DNA from: Bacteroidota bacterium
GTDB taxonomy: Bacteria; Bacteroidota; Bacteroidia; Bacteroidales; F082
NCBI GenBank assembly: GCA_023396415.1
Contig: JAEWWJ010000005.1
Coordinates: 1 to 11,580, forward strand
Direction of reading: 5' to 3'
Length of the DNA: 11,580 bases
This document shows, piece by piece, positions 8,618 to 11,580 of the stretch (the first letter of the stretch is position 1; each line of letters starts with the position of its first letter). The notes under the pieces were generated by a model. The model searched no databases. It was not told where the DNA came from and saw nothing but the letters and a program-made list of their open reading frames with translations. The position numbers were made by a program, and so were the translations under genes.

Positions 8618-10012
8618 ATGAAAAAATCAATGATTCAATTTCTATTCTTTGCCTTTGTTGCTGTCGCCGTAGCGTTCAGCTTTTGGGCATGTCAGCCAAA
8701 GCCGACTGAAGCAATTGTTGTTGCACCCTTTTCGGAAGTCATCACCCCCGATTGGGCCAAAAATGCTGTCATCTATGAAGTGAACATCCGACAGTTTACT
8801 CCGGAAGGCACTTTCAACGCGTTTACCGAACATCTTCCCCGCCTAAAATCGCTTGGAGTGGATGTGCTTTGGCTGATGCCGATACATCCCATTGGGGAGT
8901 TGAACCGCAAAGGTGGTTTGGGAAGTTATTATTCTGTAAGGGATTACAAAGCTGTGAATCCTGAATTTGGCACCCTCGACGACTTTAAATTGATGGTGAA
9001 CAAGGCCCACGAGCTGGGTTTTAAAGTCATCCTCGATTGGGTGGCCAACCATACTTCATTTGACCATGCTTGGACTACCGAACATCCTGAATGGTACACC
9101 CGCGATAAAGACGGCAACATTGTTTCTCCTTTTGATTGGACTGATGTAGCCGATCTGAATTACGACAACAATCCGGAGCTTTGGGCTGCCATGACCGACG
9201 CTTTGAAATATTGGGTGAGTGAAACCCAAGTGGATGGCTACCGCTGCGATGTGGCCGGAATGGTGCCTGTGGCTTTTTGGGAACAGGCCCGAATGGAGTT
9301 GGACAGCATCAAGCCGGTGTTTATGCTTGCCGAGGACGAAGGTCAGCGCGATTTGATGCAACGTGCCTTCGATGCCAACTATGCCTGGGAGTTTCATCAC
9401 ATCATGAACCAAATTGCCAAGGGCGAGAAAAATGCCGCTGACATTTGGACGTATTTTGCCAAAGAAGACACCTTGTTTGCACCTTCTTCTTACAGAATGA
9501 TGTTTACCTCCAACCACGATGAAAACTCATGGAACGGAACCGAGTTTGAACGTTTGGGCGACGGAGCAAAAGCCTTTGCGGTGATGACCTACACCTTGCC
9601 GGGCTTCCCGCTCATCTACAATGGACAAGAAACAGGCCTCGATAGACGACTGTCATTTTTTGAAAAAGATTCTATTGTTTGGGATGCCAACAGTGAATAT
9701 GCCGGCTTCTATGCCAATTTGAATACAATCAAACATGACAACAAAAGTCTTTGGAATGGCAGCAATGGCGGCACGCTTAGGGCAGTTGGAACAGATAAAT
9801 CAGGCGAAATTCTTTCATTTACCCGTGAAAAAGACCAAAACAAACTGCTGGTTTTGATCAACCTGACCAACAACGAACAACAATTCAAATTGTTTGAAAC
9901 CAACTTGAATGGCGCTTACACCAACCTGCTCACCAACGAAGCCGTCGAATTGGATGTGCAAAAAGAAATTTTATTGCCGGCTTGGGGCAGTTTTGTTTTA
10001 AAGGCCAACTAA
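8618..10012 (+). CDS. GH13 alpha-amylase-family probable lipoprotein
   Basis: This GH13 alpha-glucan hydrolase is probably lipid-anchored in the envelope. Its 464 residues start with a lipoprotein-type signal (KK, hydrophobic 7-22, then FWAC with Cys25). Phe at -3 and Trp at -2 are atypical for a lipobox, and no acidic export tag follows Cys25 (CQPKPTEA), so a periplasm-facing anchor is more likely than surface display. The barrel begins at DWAKNAVIYEVNIRQF (45-60). Region I is DWVANH (140-145), region II is GYRCDVAGM with nucleophile D211, region III is MLAEDEG with acid/base E239, and region IV is FTSNHDENS with D301. A short C-terminal sandwich (about 375-464) closes it. No B-domain expansion or starch-binding module is visible, making it a compact amylase unlike the larger SusG. 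Substrate is unknown; maltodextrin is likely from context. Confidence 0.92.
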   Translation: MKKSMIQFLFFAFVAVAVAFSFWACQPKPTEAIVVAPFSEVITPDWAKNAVIYEVNIRQFTPEGTFNAFTEHLPRLKSLGVDVLWLMPIHPIGELNRKGGLGSYYSVRDYKAVNPEFGTLDDFKLMVNKAHELGFKVILDWVANHTSFDHAWTTEHPEWYTRDKDGNIVSPFDWTDVADLNYDNNPELWAAMTDALKYWVSETQVDGYRCDVAGMVPVAFWEQARMELDSIKPVFMLAEDEGQRDLMQRAFDANYAWEFHHIMNQIAKGEKNAADIWTYFAKEDTLFAPSSYRMMFTSNHDENSWNGTEFERLGDGAKAFAVMTYTLPGFPLIYNGQETGLDRRLSFFEKDSIVWDANSEYAGFYANLNTIKHDNKSLWNGSNGGTLRAVGTDKSGEILSFTREKDQNKLLVLINLTNNEQQFKLFETNLNGAYTNLLTNEAVELDVQKEILLPAWGSFVLKAN

Positions 10013-10038
10013 ATTCATAGCGCTTTCAAAGTGAATCA

Positions 10039-10075
10039 TTGCGGTGATTTATTTTTTTTTCCGCAACTTTTTTTT
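10039..10075 (+). terminator. Weak hairpin plus T-run, possible first terminator
   Basis: Six-base arms TTGCGG (10039-10044) and CCGCAA (10061-10066) flank a 16-base, mostly T loop. One C and eight Ts follow, then a run of As. The stem is short for its loop, so it may be only an accessory to the stronger hairpin downstream. Confidence 0.4.
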
Positions 10076-10087
10076 AAAAAAACGAAG

Positions 10088-10112
10088 AAGCCCTTGTAAG
10101 AGGGCTTTTTTT
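10088..10112 (+). terminator. Intrinsic terminator of the alpha-glucan cluster
   Basis: A perfect 7-bp stem, AAGCCCT (10088-10094) pairing with AGGGCTT (10101-10107), encloses a six-base loop and runs straight into further Ts (10108-10112). It lies 75 bases after the stop of the GH13 lipoprotein gene, on the + strand, and marks the end of that transcript. Confidence 0.88.
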
Positions 10113-10531
10113 GTTGCCAATACTATTAAAAATCACTGCAACTGATGAACAGGGGTATGAAATCGTGGTGTTTGGCACAAATTGCGGTAATTGACACTAT
10201 CCGCTATGAGCCAAAAGATTATTAGAGCTTTCGTATTTATTCACAGAATGAAAAGCCTTTGACTAGAATTTTATTTCGTCCTCTAATAAGAATGATTCCA
10301 AATTAGAAAAAAAAGATTATAATTGCGCCGTGAAAGGTTATGTGATAACAAAAATTTTAATTTTAACTCTAAGAATTCACTGAATTAAATGTAAGTAAAA
10401 ACCTAATTTTTCATAACGTTTTAATGTCACCTCCAGATAAAAGATTTTCTTCCAGATCACGTATCTTTTATAGAATAATTTGTATGACAGAACATCATGT
10501 ACCTTAAAATAAATTCATTAAAAATTAATTT
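10113..10531. other. AT-rich non-coding region upstream of collagen-like gene
   Basis: These 419 bases contain no supportable gene or RNA. The longest ATG frame I noticed is 26 codons (10145-10225), without coding character. The part closest to the next gene is strongly AT-rich and should hold its promoter. TAGAATAATTTG (10471-10482) resembles a Bacteroidetes -7 element but has one spacer base too few in TA-n-TTTG, and no matching -33 TTTG is clear. A 9-bp inverted repeat is listed separately. Confidence 0.5.
10437..10471. repeat. 9-bp perfect inverted repeat, possible operator or leader hairpin
   Basis: ATAAAAGAT (10437-10445) is mirrored by ATCTTTTAT (10463-10471) across a 17-base gap. It sits 61 bases before the collagen-like gene and abuts a candidate -7 element. 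Because the DNA here is AT-rich, a repeat of this size could arise by chance. No T-run follows it, so it is not a terminator. Confidence 0.4.
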
Positions 10532-11580
10532 ATGAAAACAATTCTATCTTTTTGCCTTGCATTTTTTTTGATGCTTGGAGTAAGTGTTACCTTCGAGGTC
10601 CACGCTCAGGTGCCACAAAAAATGAGTTACCAATCAGTGCTTACTGATGCGCAAAACAAGTTACTAATCAACCAGTTGGTTGGAGTTCGTTTGAGTATTC
10701 GGCAGGGGAGTTCAACGGGAACCGTCGTTTACACTGAAACCCAAACACCTACTACCAATGCTACCGGTTTGATGAGTATCGAACTTGGAATAGGTATCAC
10801 AACTGATAATTTCTCAGCAATCAACTGGTCAGCTGGCCCATTTTTTATTCAATCAGAAGTTGATCCTTTGGGTGGAACGGCCTACACCATCAGTGGTGTC
10901 AATGAATTATTAAGCGTACCCTATGCACTTTATAGTTTGAATGGTGTTCCGGGACCACAAGGCCCTCAAGGTGCTGCCGGAGCGACCGGCCCAACTGGCC
11001 CTGCTGGTGCCGACGGCCCTCAAGGCCCTGCCGGCCCTATCGGCCCTCAAGGTCCTGCCGGCCCTAGTGGCCCTCAAGGCCCAGTAGGAGCCACCGGCCC
11101 TGCCGGCCCTATCGGCCCTCAAGGTCCTGCCGGAGTAGGGATACCTGCCGGTGTGGCAAATAATAACCTAATCGTTTATAATGGCTCCAATTGGGTGGCT
11201 AAAAACTTGGTGTTGGGTACTATCGGTAACGGTCAGGCCGTCAACAATATGCAACCTTCTTTGACTTTAAATTATTGCATTGCATTAGTTGGGATTTTCC
11301 CTTCACGAAATGGCAGTGAGCCATATATTGGTGAAATCACCCTTTATCCTTATAATTTTGCACCAAGGAATTGGGCATTTTGCAATGGACAAATATTGTC
11401 AATTGCACAAAACAATGCATTGTTTTCATTGCTTGGAGATACCTATGGTGGAGATGGACAAACAACCTTTGCCCTACCTGATCTGAGGGGACGTGTTGCA
11501 ATTTCTGCCGGACAAGGTCCCGGTCTGACATATAGAAGTATAGGAGAAGCTGTCGGAACTGAAACAGTGACTTTAACCAT
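10532..11580 (+). CDS. Exported collagen-like/tail-collar domain protein, 3' end missing
   Basis: The frame from ATG 10532 is open for 349 codons to the window edge with no stop. Function is unknown; a surface or extracellular structural or binding role is the best guess. Order of parts: signal peptide (1-26, ending VHAQ); a module at about 27-137 beginning PQKMSYQSVLTDAQNK and ending LLSVPYALYS, which I recognise from other Bacteroidetes secreted proteins; 22 Gly-X-Y triplets (138-203); a linker (204-237); NNMQPSLTLNYCIAL and GIFPSRN (238-260), a motif usually found at the end of tail-collar proteins; then a tail-collar domain from 263 (YIGEI, NFAPRNWAFCNGQIL, YGGDGQTTFALPDLRGR) to the edge. 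The collar resembles MdpB, the microcystin-dependent protein. The signal peptide argues against a phage structural gene. It stands alone after a terminator and a 419-base gap. Confidence 0.9.
   Translation, partial: MKTILSFCLAFFLMLGVSVTFEVHAQVPQKMSYQSVLTDAQNKLLINQLVGVRLSIRQGSSTGTVVYTETQTPTTNATGLMSIELGIGITTDNFSAINWSAGPFFIQSEVDPLGGTAYTISGVNELLSVPYALYSLNGVPGPQGPQGAAGATGPTGPAGADGPQGPAGPIGPQGPAGPSGPQGPVGATGPAGPIGPQGPAGVGIPAGVANNNLIVYNGSNWVAKNLVLGTIGNGQAVNNMQPSLTLNYCIALVGIFPSRNGSEPYIGEITLYPYNFAPRNWAFCNGQILSIAQNNALFSLLGDTYGGDGQTTFALPDLRGRVAISAGQGPGLTYRSIGEAVGTETVTLT
10943..11140 (+). repeat. Collagen-like Gly-X-Y repeat tract (22 triplets)
   Basis: This in-frame tract encodes 22 consecutive Gly-X-Y triplets, most often GPQ, GPA and GPI, with Pro frequent at X and Gln or Ala at Y. 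Such tracts form trimeric collagen-like helices. Codon choice is GC-rich (GGC-CCT repeated), in contrast to the AT-rich codons on either side. It forms a rod between the N-terminal module and the collar domain. Confidence 0.93.
11024..11133 (+). repeat. 38-bp direct repeat with 72-base period inside collagen tract
   Basis: The 38 bases at 11024-11061 recur identically at 11096-11133. Each copy encodes the triplets GPA-GPI-GPQ-GPA, and the offset of 72 bases equals eight triplets. The bases flanking the two copies differ. This looks like a recent in-frame duplication within the collagen-like segment. Confidence 0.9.

Noticed and set aside
9056..9517. 153-codon open frame on the - strand
   Set aside because: It is a shadow of the GH13 lipoprotein gene covering its catalytic regions.
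10145..10225. 26-codon ATG frame after the terminator
   Set aside because: Too short, no recognisable motif, no clear ribosome binding context; likely chance.
10910..11122. 70-codon - strand frame rich in Arg, Ala and Gly
   Set aside because: It is the antisense of the collagen-like tract; its repetitive composition comes from the GGCCCT-rich repeats.
10943..11140. CRISPR-like or satellite repeat array
   Set aside because: The repeats are in-frame Gly-X-Y coding units without unique spacers of constant length.
11289..11486. 65-codon + strand frame within the collar region
   Set aside because: The frame starting at 10532 encodes a clear collar domain across the same bases.
10532..11580. Prophage tail-fibre gene
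   Set aside because: Signal peptide, secreted-protein N-terminal module and lack of any phage neighbour make a host exported protein more likely, though sequence beyond the edge could change this.

Overview
The window looks like a chromosomal segment from a Bacteroidetes bacterium, probably in or near the order Bacteroidales. I infer this from four things: the tightly packed menaquinone gene order, the SusA-like amylase, signal peptides ending in A-Q with AT-rich starts lacking a Shine-Dalgarno sequence, and a secreted collagen-like/tail-collar protein whose N-terminal module I know mainly from Bacteroidetes. All supported genes are on the + strand. The genus cannot be fixed from sequence alone.

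Region 1 (1-3595) is the 3' part of a menaquinone (vitamin K2) operon: menB (5' end outside the window), menA, menC and menE. The genes are 10 and 1 bases apart, then overlap by 25 bases, so they are almost certainly co-transcribed. MenC makes o-succinylbenzoate, MenE activates it to its CoA thioester, MenB closes the naphthoquinone ring and MenA attaches the polyprenyl tail. MenF, MenD and MenH are not present; menF and menD would be expected just upstream.

Region 2 (3803-10012), after a 207-base gap, holds three exported alpha-glucan enzymes: a SusA-like GH13 neopullulanase/cyclomaltodextrinase, a 946-residue GH31 enzyme whose active-site signature resembles alpha-1,4-transglucosylases more than ordinary alpha-glucosidases, and a GH13 alpha-amylase-like probable lipoprotein. 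Together they could trim, rearrange and hydrolyse maltodextrins or glycogen/starch fragments in the cell envelope. No SusC/SusD transporter pair and no regulator lie in the window. A clear intrinsic terminator (10088-10112), with a weaker hairpin before it, closes the cluster.

Region 3 (10113-11580) starts with about 420 bases of AT-rich non-coding DNA containing a 9-bp inverted repeat. It is followed by the 5' part (349 codons, still open at the window edge) of an exported protein with an N-terminal Bacteroidetes-type module, 22 collagen-like Gly-X-Y triplets and a phage tail-collar (microcystin-dependent-protein-like) domain. No rRNA, tRNA, CRISPR, insertion sequence or integrase was seen. 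The most unusual items are this modular protein, with its duplicated 72-base repeat unit and a collar-end motif placed before the collar domain, and the GH31 enzyme with an extra N-terminal module.
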